DNA of 64,000 nt from Branchiostoma belcheri (GCF_001625305.1 NW_017804065.1:526630-590629), one strand, 5' to 3'. Positions 19,914 through 34,900 are shown, numbered from the stretch's first letter. Numbers and translations are program-made. The notes: generated from the letters alone by a model not told the origin.

Positions 19914-22830
19914 GTAAGTTACGGTCCATTACAGACTTAGTGAAAGATTAGGAGACTGTACAGAAGCCAAGCTATTCTTGGTCCTCGACAGGTGCTTTCC
20001 CTTGACCGAATCTGGGGATTTTTTTTGCCTCCTTGTACTTATTCTCGAAGCCTTCACTGCGTGGTTCGACTCGGATCGTTTTGTGTGAAGTCAACTCGAG
20101 TACTGCTGAGCAAAAAGGTTTCTATAACCACAGCCTCCTGCTGTTTTCTTTGAAATGAGAGATGAGATCTTCAAAGCACCACCGTCTTACACAAACCGTT
20201 TATTTTTAGAGCAGGTGCGTCTAGTTTGGAAAAAAAAAAATCTGTTACCGGAAAATTATATGCTACCCGGGAGGGATGCCGAGACTGATTTTACTGCTGT
20301 AACAACTTAGTGTCGTTTTCACGAAAAACTTACATTTAAATTTTCATGTTAACTGTACAACTGGCCATGCAAGTCTTTTCCATTATAAAATCCATAAGAA
20401 CTAAGTAATGTAGTAATAATATGTAGCTTTTTATCAGAAAGTGTTTATAGTTACCATGGTAACTGACCTCCAGGGGCAGAGGTGATTGACACCTGTCAAG
20501 TACTCATGCACCTGCCCAGAGAATGGAGAATGTTTTGGGTCAAGTGTCAGTTCTCTGAGCAAAGGTGCTAACATTTTAAAGTTTAAACAGTACAAATGTA
20601 GTTCCCACAGATTTTATCATCAGGAAGGAATGTGAGTCAGCTGAATGTACACAGTGGGCATAGTTTACAGCTTGCGAGCTTCAAATTCTGAAGAGCATTA
20701 GGATTCACCTTTTCTGGGTTTATCTGGTTGGAATGCCTTCTGCGTTGTCTAAGATAAAGAAGTCAAGTATTAGGTTGCACTGTTGACCAAGTATGTGCAA
20801 TGAACAGAGCACAGCAATTCTGGTTTATGAGACTTTCACCATTCCAAGAAGGCTGATGTTATCATTTATTTGGGGCAATCATGCAATGAGAGCAAAGCCA
20901 TGGGAGGCTGGATGCCTAACTTCTTATGAGAAGGTGCAGAATGATGCAGCAAATGCAGAATGTAAAACAATTTTAACACACCCTTTTTCAAATTCCCCTA
21001 TGCCTATATACACGTTTTTGCCTGTTATCCTATTAAAGTGGACGGATACTTCCCAGTGGAATCGTTTGTTGTCCATGGCCCAAATTCATTGACATGTTTG
21101 ACCCATATTGTCATGACAGGTAATTTGACAGATGGGGATTTTTAACCCCATTTATACATGTCACCAAACCATTTACAATCTTTGATATAGCTGAAGGTAT
21201 GTAGTTATGTGTAGGCCCAGTTTAAGAGAGTAAAACCTTGATTTATAATGATACAGAATTAGTTTAAATATCATATAATATGATACATGTATATATTTTG
21301 AGTTCAGAATTTCCCAGGTGTCAATGACTAGGGACCTCTTTTGTAATATAATAATAAATTGTATTGCCTCACCCTGTAATGTCAAATGTGAAAGAATGCA
21401 GCTTATATATTAAAGCTGTGTTTGATAAGCTAGCCAGACCATCTGGAAATGTCATTTGATAAGCTAGCCAGACCATATGGAAATGTCATATGGAAATGTC
21501 ATTCCTCCTATTGCAAGACTTATCCCAAATCATGAAATGGATACCTTCATTGGTTAGGATTTTTGACATCTCTACATTTAATCTTTCAATGGAAAAAAAG
21601 AGAGACTTAGGCATGCCAGCTAAGAAAATGCTGCATATAATTACAACAGCCAGTTCAAATTTATGGTGTAACAAATATATCATACATGTTACGTGATGTA
21701 TGACTTTTTGAAATTAGTGTTAGCCTTTAGATTGTTGAATATATTGTTTGTTAGAATCTCTATCCATTGAAAACAAATTAATGGCAGGGCATTTATTATT
21801 GTAGAAATTTGTAGTTCAACCTGTTTGTAGTCTGTATTGCCTGTATGATATCATTTTCACCAGGGAGCATTAATTAGGTCAGCTTTTTACATTTTGTATA
21901 ATATGCAAGTCAGACTATAATTGGAATAGACTTGGTACGATCTTATCTGTAATCTTATTTGTAATCGTAGGATATTTATTAACATAAAATGTTAAACTTT
22001 GAATGACCCAAGGCGTGTCAGCGTGTCAGACCAAGACCAACGAGATGGTCATACAACTTTAATCAACCTAAGTAAAGAACACAATGTATCTGCTACAGTC
22101 AAAGAGATTTATTACCACAGTCTTTGTTAGTATTCACCTACCTGTAAACTTGGAGCAGTATGCAAAATAAAATGTACAATACAGGATACACCTATCCTAA
22201 CATTATCCAGGGGCATATCATGATTGTGAAGTCTTGATTGTATGTTTTGATCTGCAAGTCTCACTTTCATAAGCATAGCACAAAGCTTGTGCAGATATAA
22301 TCAGACTCAAGAGCCATTACTGTACTGCTGGGTACAATAGAGAGATAGGTGATGACAACACACACCTGTCATGTCTGCCATTGTAAGAACATGGATCATT
22401 GACATATCACACAAGGCAGGGGCTTGTGGGGATACTATTGTTTGTAGCCGTGTAAGGGATGAGCCTGTATAGGAGCTGACAGCTGTTACAGGGCCTAACA
22501 TGCGATGTTGTGTACTGGACATCCCCATGGGAATGACACTGCATTTCCTATGTACGTTATTCACTGCTTTTTCCGCTGTACAAAGCAGACAGTGATTCAA
22601 CCTTCACATTTATTCCTTCGGAAATAGATGGAGAAGATGATGTTTATGTCAGCTGCATAGCTCTGTAATGCTGTTAGAATGTTGTGCAGTAGGCAGGGTT
22701 GTTTAACGTCATTGTCAAGGAGAGTTGTGCCAAAAGGTCAGTATGAAATATTTCTGATGGTTACATTGTTGTGGGTGATGTGGCGGTTTGATATGATAAC
22801 ACATTTCAGAACTGTGTTTTTCTGTTTCAG
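19914..22830 (+). other. probable FBXO41 5' UTR intron, nothing else seen
   Basis: AT-rich sequence bounded by the donor near 19914 and an acceptor (TTTCTGTTTCAG) ending at 22830. It contains a short direct duplication (GATAAGCTAGCCAGACCAT, about 21425 and 21459). No coding sequence or RNA gene was recognised. Confidence 0.4.
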
Positions 22831-22912
22831 GACGATGACGTTGTTTCCCAATGGTCTGAGTCCCACTGAAAGTGAAAATGATTGGTAACCCGGCACACAG
22901 GTAGGAGTTGCC

Positions 22913-25900
22913 ATGGATACAGTTGGCATTGACCTGCAGTTCAGCTGTTCCAGGTGCGGGCACGCGCGCAGCTTCCCCACGCTGGGAGCGCTGCAGGAAC
23001 ACATGCAGCAGTGTGTTGGGTATGGAGCACAGATGTTCCCTCCCGGTAAGGACCAGTCTGTCATCCCAGCATCCCTGTCCAGCCCGAGGAGACCTGGCTC
23101 AGGGATGTCCTTTCTCAGCCCAGTGTATGAACAGTACAGTAAGGAGGCGTTAGAGTTGGAACGCCAGCTCATACTCGCTAAGGAAGCTGAGAGGCGCAAC
23201 AGAATGAAGAGGGGCTCTCCGAGGGGTTTCGACAGGTATGGAGATTTCACAAATTTGTACGCAAGCTTCCCGCCTGCGAGATCCTCTGTACGGTTTGAGG
23301 ATGAAACATGGGATTCTGATGACCACTATGATAACCTGGTTCAAAGTGACCACTTTCCCTCAATGAAACAAAAATGGATGCCCTTACCAGATCGTTCCAT
23401 TCTGAGGGATTACGAACATGGACACAGAGACAAACATGTCAAACATCACGAACCTGTTTTGTTTGCAAATGGTAGAAGCTCTGGGCTTCCTGGTTCAAGT
23501 CGCAGCCTGTCCACCAAGGAACCAAGACTAACCGCAGATGAGTCTCAAGTTCTCCATCAAATGCAGGAAGACATAAAAAGGAAGGACTCCCTGTTAGAGA
23601 AAGCCAGCGAGGAGCTGCAGAAAATGACACTAGAGAGAAGAAAACTACAAAGTGACCTCTCAGTGATGAAAAAACAAATGGAGGGAAATGTGGAGGCAGT
23701 GACCAGCCTGAAGGAAGCGCTGCAGAAGAAGGAGAGTGAGCTGGAGCACAGTAAAAGGTCAGGTTTTGAATTGTTTGACAAACTATCCTTGTTATATATA
23801 CAGTACTTGTTTATTCAACTTATTGGCCTAGCATACTATTAATGCACATACATACATGTATACAGCATGAAGGTCAATGACTGTCCTTCAAAAAAGATTC
23901 AGATAAATATATTTAGGTGAGGTCTTCATCAATGACATAGACACAATATGCTAACATATGAGTAAAGTTGGAGTTTTCTATTATTGATATTAGATTATGT
24001 TAATCTGCAGGTACATGTACAATGTATTACTATTAGTACTACACTAATCAGTTAACAGATTAAGTAATAAAGCCACTTCCTACTCTCTTGGGATTTCCTC
24101 CTATAGGCCAATTATCACTAATTAAATGAACTTTGGAATTTTTGGTAAGGGATAACAGTTGAAAAAGATAATGAGTGTTGTGAAAAATTGACTATGGATG
24201 CAATGTTTTTTTCAGGTCAATGGCTGTAGTTCTCATCCTTTTTTTAATTTCAAAAGAAGGTACCGGTACAAAAAATTACGTGTATACAAGTGTCCCTTCA
24301 AAAATATTCAATTTAGCTACACTTATAGACGTGTCTATAATGAATGGTAAAGACAGCCAGAGTTCAAGCAGGTGTTTATTTCTAGAAATATCTGGAAAAG
24401 TACATGGTAGTGACAGCTTATTGCTAGGAGGTAAGGACACCTGTATCATTGAAATGACTTGTGAATCGATAGCGTGTCTTAGACCCCACCTGGTGTGACC
24501 CATGAACTTGGCTTAATCCATGAACAAAGGCTTAGCACAATGGGGTAGTTCTACATTCATCAATTATCAGAACTGTCATTAATAATATGGAAATTGAGAG
24601 TCTATTTAAGAAGCCAGGTGGGAAAGTATGTTTTTAGGAACTCTCTGTCTTTCCTGTAACATCCATTCCACCGTACTGTCCAAAATGGAGCACTAGATTA
24701 TCCAACTTTGAACATTAGGATTGATGGTGTAAAGAAGACCTTATCAAAAAGCTATTGCGTGGAGACCTGACAAGTTGATCTATGCTGACAAAACATTTGC
24801 ACTAGTAGTAGTGTTCAGTGTAAGAGTCCTGTTTTGCACGTTTGGGTCAGCTATGTGGGCTCTGACCCAGGAATTTGACAACAAATACCTCGAACATGAG
24901 TTGTCTGTCAGTTACTGTGTTTGCGCACGCCTACCAAAGAAAGGCAACGCCTGACTAAACCGCCTTCCAAACAAACAACTAGTAACCCTACACTATTGTT
25001 GTTTTCTCTGAGTCTTCATGAGGGGTCAATAGGTGATGTCAGGCTCTTCAGACCAGTCCTATCAAACAAACTACCTGCACACCTGTACAAAAATACCTGA
25101 AAGAAACACCTGCACAACTCCAGTTTTACCTGCACTAACCTGCTCTATAATATGCAGGTAGTATTTCCAGCCCTGGAGGTTACACCTGTATTTGCTGCCA
25201 TGATCAAATTGCAGTTCTCCTGTCATAATATGCAGTAGAATAGCTGCATCAAAGGAGGAAGATCTGTTTTCTAATGATGTCTGGAGGGACATTTGGAAGA
25301 CACCACTTAAAAGTGGTGTCTTCCAAATGTATGTTTGGCAAACCCAAAGTCACTATGCAGGTTTATTTAAAGCACTGAATATCAACATTACTACCGTGAT
25401 TAAAAATCTATTCATTCAGTTGTAGATGAGGAAGTACAAAATCACCTTCATGATATTACAATACATACAAATGAAATGAATATAGCAATTAATATATACC
25501 AATTATAATAGCAAGTGAATTCTATACAGGCTTTCCTATGGGAATTAATTAGTAAGCACTACAATACCTGGTACAAGAACAGGTGCTGCCATTCAGGTTC
25601 ACTGTTTGACATTTCCACATTAACCGCTTTGAACCCAAATAAAGCTGACTGAATGAAAGGGTTCAAGCTACCAACCTTTCCAATTGTCAAAGAATTAGTC
25701 ATAGCTGAAATCCTAGATCTGGAAGAAAATCAAGCAAGAATTTATGTGTGAAATATTTTTGAGTTGTTGCTAATATCTTTTATTCCTTACTGGTTCTTGC
25801 TGGTTCTGTGCATATTCTACTGTGACACTTTTTCCCAGAGACTGTTTTGACTTACAATTTGACCTTCCTGTCAGTCTGTGGTTACACTGTTTCCAACTTA

Positions 25901-28900
25901 CGTCCTGTGATTCCTACTATAGACACACAAGCAAACAAACAAGCAAACAAACAAGTACAGTCAAGGTACAAAAAGTCTGTACACAGAGGTAAAAGTCTTG
26001 AATTTCTAATAATAATTGTCAGCTAACACAGACTACGTGTATTGAAAAGCTTCAGATATAGGGATAACACTCTTGCAACTGAGCAAATATCCTCAATCAA
26101 TATTTTCTGCTCGCCATCACAGGCATTATATTCTAGCTGCTAAAGGTTAAGTCTGATATCTTGATATGTCCTGAGTCCTAACCTTATTATTCTAATTTAC
26201 ATTTTTCATTTTTCATTTATTTTGCAGATTCCTTGTATGTGAGTACATTGCCATTACTAGTACTAATGGACTAAGTGACTACCAGTTACCTTTGGCAAAA
26301 AGGTTGTATTTTCAGGTTGGCCATGGTGAAGTCCTGTATGTATGTCAACAGCATAATTTGAATCATGATATTACTTAATAATAGGTGAGTAGCAGTTGTT
26401 GAAACGAATCTCAAGTTCGCAAATGGTTTACCTAGAGTTTTCTAACGGCACTGCAGCAGGCTTTTTATGCATTAGTTATTTATATGTCACTATGTGTACA
26501 GCATAACTCGAGTAGCTGTGAATTCCATTTGGTTGGTGAGTAGCAAGTTCGAAAATAGTTCACCTGTCATGCTCCTATGTTAAAAAAATAGGTACCAAGA
26601 TAGTCCTAAAGGGGGATATATACATGTACCTGTACAGGTCTTTATGCTAGGGTAACGAACAAGTATGTTAAGTACAGATTGAAGATCTCTGTAGATCACT
26701 GTGAACAGTAAGCACAATGACAACGGTTGAACTGAATACAAGTACCATGTGTTAGGTTAATACGACAGCTTGTATCTCATACAATACACAAACTTTCCAG
26801 GTCAGTGGCAGTGAAAAGATTTCAAGCACCAAGAGTCTGTATGTAGAATGGATTATCTTAAGAAGTAAACAGGTGTGAATCTATCAAAGTAATATTCAAA
26901 GAGTATTGTCCTATGTAGCTATCATGGTTCCATTGAAGTTTTGGACTGCTTAACCGTTTGAAATGCAGTAACCTTAGTCATACCACAGCTATTAAAGATG
27001 GACACTGATTTATTATTCCTACTGAAGAGGGTGTAGTTTTGTGTGCAGTGCATGAAATATTGATAACATGGATGTTAAGTTGTCAGAGTTCAGCAGGATC
27101 GGCACCATTCAGGCTACTTCAGGCATCAGTTACAGTAGTGCAAAGAGTTTTGGGATAGCCTTTTTATACAGTATGTACATCACTTGGATGTACAATGTAC
27201 AATTAGTTTTCAGCAAAGGTTGTAACTGTAGTGCCTTTTTGATTTGTAGTTACCAGTTAGAGGATTTGAAGTTCGAAACATGATTGTCTTAAATTCAGGG
27301 CTCAAGATACCCAGGTGCAAATTGCAATTATTTTGTGTTGAAAGATTAAGGGTGGGTATCATGAATCAAAGGTTAGAAATAATATTTTACATATGTGTAG
27401 AAAGTAACAGCTTACATTGTAATACTTTTCCAAATTGCACCTTGAAAATTTTCTGACAAAAAAAATTATTTCCAGTCCAGCTAAATTGTTAGCTATCATT
27501 GAAAATAAGCAAAATTTTGAAGGCAAAATTAGGGCATGTACAAACATCATATGTCTTATTTTTACATCCAAGTAAATTATATGCAACTACCTGTTAGGCT
27601 ATAGGTAGGTATGCAAGAGTAATTCAAGCCATTAATACAAAGCATGGCCAAATGTCGTACCAATTTCCTGTACATGGTTATTACACTGTTTGAGAAAGGC
27701 GGGAAGTTAAGTGTAATGTCAAACATGTAACACATGGCAGGAGGGTTGAATAAATCTTTCTACTTGATGAGGGACAGCTGTGGTTCTCACAGTTTATGGC
27801 TCTGATGTTTATGTAGGCTTTCTCTCTCCATGGCATTAAAATATTTCATAAAGTAGCATTCTGATTAATGATACTGATGCTCAGTATAATCATAACTGAT
27901 GCACAGTAGTGATTTGATGTACCATACAGTTGCTATCAGTGATGTCACTAGTAACTTATACTACATGTACTGTCTATGTATCTACTGATTATAGGTATTG
28001 CATAGAGTAAACATTTACTTTCTCCTGAGTAAAATACTACCACATGGTAATTTTCATTTGGCAGCAACCTTTATTTCAATATTGCAGTATTTGAGATTTA
28101 CTCAAGGCAGAAGCACTGTCACCAATAACTAGAACACTTCATCACCCTGTTGTCACTTAAAGATCCATGATTCATCTCAGAAGACACCTTACACAATACC
28201 ACAGATCCATCTTTCAACATGGAATCAATATGACCTAAATATAGTTCTGTGTATCATGTATTGTACAAATGTCAGACCAATCTTAACTGATGGGATTCAT
28301 TTTCTTTTTTTCTTTTCTTTTCTTCAAGAATGTATATTTGTTATTACAATCAGAATATGTACATTTTCTGATTGTATCACAATCACACATGAGTTGCTAA
28401 AATTATGTACTGTATTATACATACATGTGTACATATATACATACATACATACATTTATACACATGCTAAATATGCACCTTTCTCCTGCTATTGAACACCA
28501 CATCAAGATATTATTCTTCAGACAATTAAGATCACAATGACCTTATTTTGAGCCCTGATCGATGTATCTTAAACTTCATGAGAAATAGTGGCAATAAAGT
28601 GGGAAATCTTTCTTGATAGGAATAAGGTGCCATTTTACAGTCAAATCATAGAATGTTGTGTATCAAATGAAAATAGTGAGAAAAGAGTGGAGTAGGAACA
28701 GGTGTTTTGATAGGTGCCTTCCCAGTCCCACCAGTCATATCAGGGAACCTTGTATCTGAGCAACCCTGTCTCAAACACATCCAAACTGTCACAGAAAACA
28801 TTCTAAAGATGTAACAGTAACGTCTGGAAGTCATTGGTATTACGGTCTCATTCATGAGTTTTTTCCATACATTAGAAACCATGCATTAATGAGTGACTTA

Positions 28901-31900
28901 CGAGACCGTGTTCCCTATGATCCTACATTAAATCAATTGATATCTTTCATGCTATGTTGAGCACACTTACTCTACGTCTCATAAAAAAATTGCCAACGAC
29001 TTCTATACACACAATCCTGTTTTATGGGAATCACAAACTGCACTTAGCAACTGTCCGCAAGAGGCCCTCCCGCGCTGCAAACCTACGACCGCACAACTCA
29101 CAACAATGGACTGTGCACGTCCGACCTAGCGCGCGGCTGCCGACAATTACGTCCTAATTTCATCAGTTACAAACAAGCTTTCACCGCTTTGACGTTTTAC
29201 ATCAGTTGGGATGGCTAAAGGGAAAATTCTCACCAATAAAAACACGCGTTCATACAGCCGTTTAGTTTTTGACTTGGTACTCTTTTAGGGGGTACACTCG
29301 GAGTAATACATGAATGAGACCTTAATAACCATTGATTATTAAGATTTTGGTCTTAAGTGAAAGAATATGCATCCCCTAACAATCTCTGAGAAAGATTTTG
29401 TCTCACGTCACTCCGTTACCAAGCAACGGGTCAATAAAGTTGCGTCAAAATTTTGATATGAGCAGCGCCACCTGGCAGTCTGAAATAAAAGTACAACAGA
29501 TATCTTAATTACCCTTATGACGTGTCGGAAACAGTAATTTATTGTTTTTTTCGTTCCGTTGGGTAGATTAATGTGTTCTGTATGAAATTGTTTGCCCGTA
29601 AACCTGAATAGACAGCAAGTGATAGATCTGAACGATGCTGATCATTTGGTGTATGCTGGCAAATGAGACGCAGCATCAGTAAGGACATCGATGTGCATGT
29701 CGCATTAGGACACGCCCATAAAAGCGAAAACATCGACATTACACAAACAACAGTAAAGCCAAACATATACACTTGCTAAAATTTGAACTCGAGGTAAGAA
29801 GAAGTAAACGACATGCTGCTGATAGTGCATCTAGCGCACTCTAAAAGTCAGCCTAGGCGGGAATGGGGAGAGGTTTACAGAGGTGACGCAAGATGCTGCT
29901 TACAAAATTCGAGGCAACTTCGGTCAAGAGTACCTTTTTCTACTAGTTGAGAAGAATAAAGGCAAAAGAGGCCAAATTGACCATAAAACTATCACTCAGA
30001 AAGGAAGGGGAATTCCAGACAGCGTTCTTAGAACAGAGCAAAACAGAAACTTTTCCAATGAACGTTGAAGTAATGCTTTGGCATAATATATCCCTTCTCA
30101 CCTAACTAGAAATTAACTAAATCTAGTCTGATTTTGCAGTCTGGAAGTCTGGGGGATACAAATTCACGTCAGCTGTAGCGTGCCAGGTGTTTTTCTGTTA
30201 GTTTTGGGAGGGGGGGCGGGGTAAGGATCCACCGCCCTGCAGTGGCNNNNNNNNNNNNNNNNNNNNTTTCGGCCAGCGGGGTAATCAGACGTAATGGGAA
30301 TTACTTTGGGATGCAATCAGGTAACCCTACTTGTCAGGCATGCGATTTTAGGTGGGTACACAGTCAGGCTGCGGGCAAGGTGGTTTTGAACGATCCGTAG
30401 CACATCGGATTGCCTTGTATTTGACGCTTTTCCTGAAAGCAGAGCGCACATACCTTTATTATTTGAATCTTTTCCTGTTCTGTGGTTCCTTAACTCTATC
30501 CACAATTTCATATGAACATCTAAGTTCCGTAATCGACGCTTCTAATGTTTGCATGTGTTGTCCGTGAATTTGGGTTTACACGATTTCTATATAATTTGCA
30601 AGCGTGTGCTTGTCAGTCCTTGCTTTACAGACGCCTTACACAACACTGATAGTCAGGGAATAATCTTTAGTAAATGTATCTTGAATGTGACAGCTTTTCA
30701 AAACGTTATTTGACTGTAAATCTTTGTAAAACGGAGAATGGTGAAAGGACGGCGTCAATCAACCCCCGCAGAAATGGCCTCGTCCGTTGCCATGGCAACG
30801 GGCGTGGTTACGCAATGCAATTTGCACTGAAAAATCGGACATTAAATCCTGGGCAAACATTGTTCAAAAATTGGGACCTTAGCACTAATCGTTGATTTTT
30901 AATGAATATTTTTCATATTTAATTAAGGTCTCATTCATGAGTTTTTTCCATACATTAGAAACCATGCATTAATGAGTGACTTACGAGACCGTGTTCCCTA
31001 TGATCCTACATTAAATCAATTGATATCTTTCATGCTATGTTGAGCACACTTACTCTACGTCTCATAAAAAATTGCCAACGACTTCTATACACACAATCCT
31101 GTTTTATGGGAATCACAAACTGCACTTAGCAACTGTCCGCAAGAGGCCCTCCCGCGCTGCAAACCTACGACCGCACAACTCACAACAATGGACTGTGCAC
31201 GTCCGACCTAGCGCGCGGCTGCCGACAATTACGTCCTAATTTCATCAGTTACAAACAAGCTTTCACCGCTTTGACGTTTTACATCAGTTGGGATGGCTAA
31301 AGGGAAAATTCTCACCAATAAAAACACGCGTTCATACAGCCGTTTAGTTTTTGACTTGGTACTCTTTTAGGGGGTACACTCGGAGTAATACATGAATGAG
31401 ACCTTAAATGGCCAGCAGGCCTGGTGAGGGTGCTATCTGTGGTTTCCAAGGTACTTAGCAAGGCAAACACAGCAGTGGGAGGTCATGTATGTCTGGAATC
31501 TCCTGGTATCTTAGTGATGGTGGAGCTGGGACCTGACCTGAAATTTGGAGGGAGGAGAACCTCTCAGCAGGGAATCTAAACCTTCAGGGACACACATGTG
31601 GTGTCCTCATGAGGCTGTAGCCTGGGTACCATCCCGATTTCCTTCTGCTGCATAGCAATAATCAATTTTACAAATCCTTTACATATACGTAAAGTTCACT
31701 TGTATTTTAGATTGATTTATTATTCCATAAATTATGATAATGCAGGATAGTGGAAAGCACGTAAAATAAACCTATTAACATGTATTTACGGGTCTCATAT
31801 TTTCTGTTGACATATTCTTTACAACAGTCATAAGCCTCAAATCCCCATATAAAAGGTCAGACAGTGTGAGTAGATATTTATTACCCCTATGTACAGGATT

Positions 31901-34900
31901 ATGGTGGTATTGTGACCCTGATTTCAGGGTCATGCGATGATTTGATGTGACAAACTCAATGAGGCTTACAGTTATTTTTGTCCCCAACTCTATATAATTG
32001 TTTAAGCAATCTTCCTGCAAAGTATAAGTAGAGAAGAAAATGTTTATTGAAATTTCAAAGGATTAGCATAATTAAGGTGATATATATATATATATATATA
32101 TGAATATTTTTTTATGATGCTATGGATGGAAAGGGTTTTACAATGTACTTACATGCATGTCGTTATGATAGACATCTGAGTATGCATATATGTACATGTA
32201 AAAAATCTTACTGTTCTTTTTGCTTTCAATATTTTGTGACACAAATACTACACTATGATATAATGATTTTATCTCCAGCTGTTACCTTTTTTTTCAATAT
32301 ATGCATGTCCTTGTGAATGTGTAGTAATATTCTGTAACACCCCTGAGTCAGTCTGCTATTGTGTGTGTCATCGATCAGGCAGCCTTGACTGTCTGCATCC
32401 TTGAGAGAGATCAGCATTACTCACTCCTGTATGTGGGCTCAGCCTTGAGACAAGTGACCACACATGCATGCAACATTACATGCTATGGATTCTTCCTGAT
32501 CTTTCTATAGTACAATGATAATGTCAGCTTTTATGTAGAACTGTCAGTACTGTGGTGGTATAAACAAATGAGAAGATGTCTCGCAATCCAGACATTCATA
32601 CATCTATCTGTTGGTCATTACTGCATGAACGAAATAATAACTTTTCATCTTCCTATATACATGTATCTGCCTGTTACAGTCAAGTCAGTGATATTGAATT
32701 ATGAAGGAGTACTTCATCATATATTACACATTATCCACATGTGTTGACTTTATAATTACTAATATTCTAACCAAGATTGGGCATTTCATATTTTGATCTT
32801 TTAGGCATTGCAGAAAGTACCTGACTTACCAACTTAGTTTTCATGTGTTACAAAAGAAATCTATTATTAGAGAAGGGACAGTAAAACAAAATTTTCCAAC
32901 ACAAAGAAATTGCTCATTCCTTGACAAAGACTGGAGTTGAACAGAGGAAAGTTTGGGTATGTCCAATATCTTTGTGTTGATAGTTACAGTTCCAACATGA
33001 ATGAATTCTACCAACACAGATAAACCTTCAAGCTTATAAACCACTAACTGTAACATCTTCCTGTCACTCCTGCAGGTCCACTGATCAGATGGAGGATTTT
33101 ATCCAGACAGCGACCCGGCAGGAGACGGAGGCTAAGGAGAAGCTGAAGAACTTCATCGAGGCTCTGACCAGTCGGACAGAGCGGGCGGAGAAGGAGGTGG
33201 AGTTCTACCGCAGCCAGTCTTCCCTCAACAGTCTCAACTCTGCCGTCAGCTGCACAACCTCCCTCTGTACCAAGTGCAAGAAGAGACAGGTGAGATTTCT
33301 CAATGTAAGGCCAAAAGACCACTTCTGGGCACTGAACTAAGTTGGTGACATGTTGGTAACTATGCTTGGAGATGGCAGTGAATGTTGGTTTTGAAGGGTT
33401 GTAAATGAAATGTCAGGGAGAGAGTTCTATAATTTTGCCGTCTTTGAAAAGAAGAGCTGTTACTGTAGAAGCATGTAGAGACTGGAATTGGGATATATAT
33501 ACGGTACATGATAGCTGTGAGATTTCAGCAGCTTTACTTCATTCCTACTCCTCACACTTCCCCCAGGCGCGTCTGTCGGCTCCCCTGGGTGTGCTGCAGC
33601 GTTCTGCCAGTGCCTGCAGCATCCAGCATCCGTCTGACATGGACACCAGCAGGAGACCCAGCATCAGTCAGCACCAAAGGTACAGGCAGCTTGCTCTTCC
33701 TCTGTATGGAAGCCACCTGTTAAATGTGACTGGTACTGCAATATAGCATGCCAAAGTTACAGGAACTTACAAGAAGTTAACTTCATTATATTATGGTATA
33801 TAGAACATTTTAAGCCTTTAGGTTACACAGCTGTGCAAGCACAGATAAAATTATAAATTATAGTCACTATAAATTGAAAAGTGTTAACAGGTGGTTGACA
33901 TGACTTATTGCATGCAAAGCATGTATTGTACCCACTAGGCTTATAATTGGTGCAGTTGCCAAGGGTACTATCTTTTGTCTTGCTTAATGTTAAACTTTGC
34001 ACATATATCTTCCTATACTATAGGGCTAGCAGTGTAGACCCAGTCCAGTTGAATGGCGGCCTGTCAGACCTGGTGAAACAGGCCCGTGTTTTACACAGCA
34101 GTCCGGGGAAGGGCTCCCCCAACCAGCCCTCCACCTCTCCCCGCGGCTCCAACGACTCTGGGCTGGGGGACAGCGCCAACGGGTCATCACAGAGCGGGAC
34201 GTATGCAACGGTCAGCCCTCCCGCACCACAGTATTACCATGACAGTGACCTTCAGCATCCCCAAGGTCATGGCATGGATGTCCCGTACAGCAGGGCCCTG
34301 TCCCCAGAGGAAATAGACGACCTGCAGGCTCAGGGTGTGATTTTTCCTGACAGCACCCCCAACAACCAGAGGAGGTCACGAACGTTAGACAATGGTTATC
34401 TCGGAAACAGCTATCCCATGTCATCACCATCCACGGGGAGGAGGAGGATGGCTAGTGAAAATGGTTTCCATCACGGTAACAGGAACGGAGTTCCAGATGG
34501 AACCCCGACCACCCACAGGAGGATGGCGTCGTATTCAAATGATAACAACGGATATCCGACCAATGGCATGGCATATCCCATAACCACACCCCCCACCGGG
34601 AGGAGACAGACACCCCATTCAGGTTACCATAGCAACCTGACCACACCTGCTGCCACACCTTCAACTGCCAGAAGAATGCAGCAGAACAGTCCCAGTGGTT
34701 ACCATGGCAATGGAATGAGTCCAAATGTCACCCCTAATATGGCAAGAAGGAATCCCTATGGGAACAGTTACTATGGCAACAGCAGTGGGTTCCCCTCGCC
34801 ACAGTCCACACCCAATGTTGTCAGGAGGTCACAGTTCACAGATGAGGACAGTTACTTTGAAGACAGTTTCCATGACAACAGTTTCCATGAGAACAGTGAC

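Larger units (their letters stand above)
23758..33075 (+). other. 9.3-kb FBXO41 intron
   Basis: Non-coding. It contains a hairpin at 25289-25330, two TTAA-type MITEs, an assembly gap and an (AT)n run at about 32082-32101. An ACAT-rich microsatellite lies near 28425-28460. I found no nested gene. Confidence 0.7.

Noticed and set aside
22307-22600. 97-aa minus-strand frame upstream of FBXO41
   Set aside because: No recognisable motif. It lies in the probable 5' UTR intron.
29539-29772. 77-aa minus-strand frame between the two MITEs
   Set aside because: No domain, splice context or homology pattern. It lies in intronic repeat-rich sequence.
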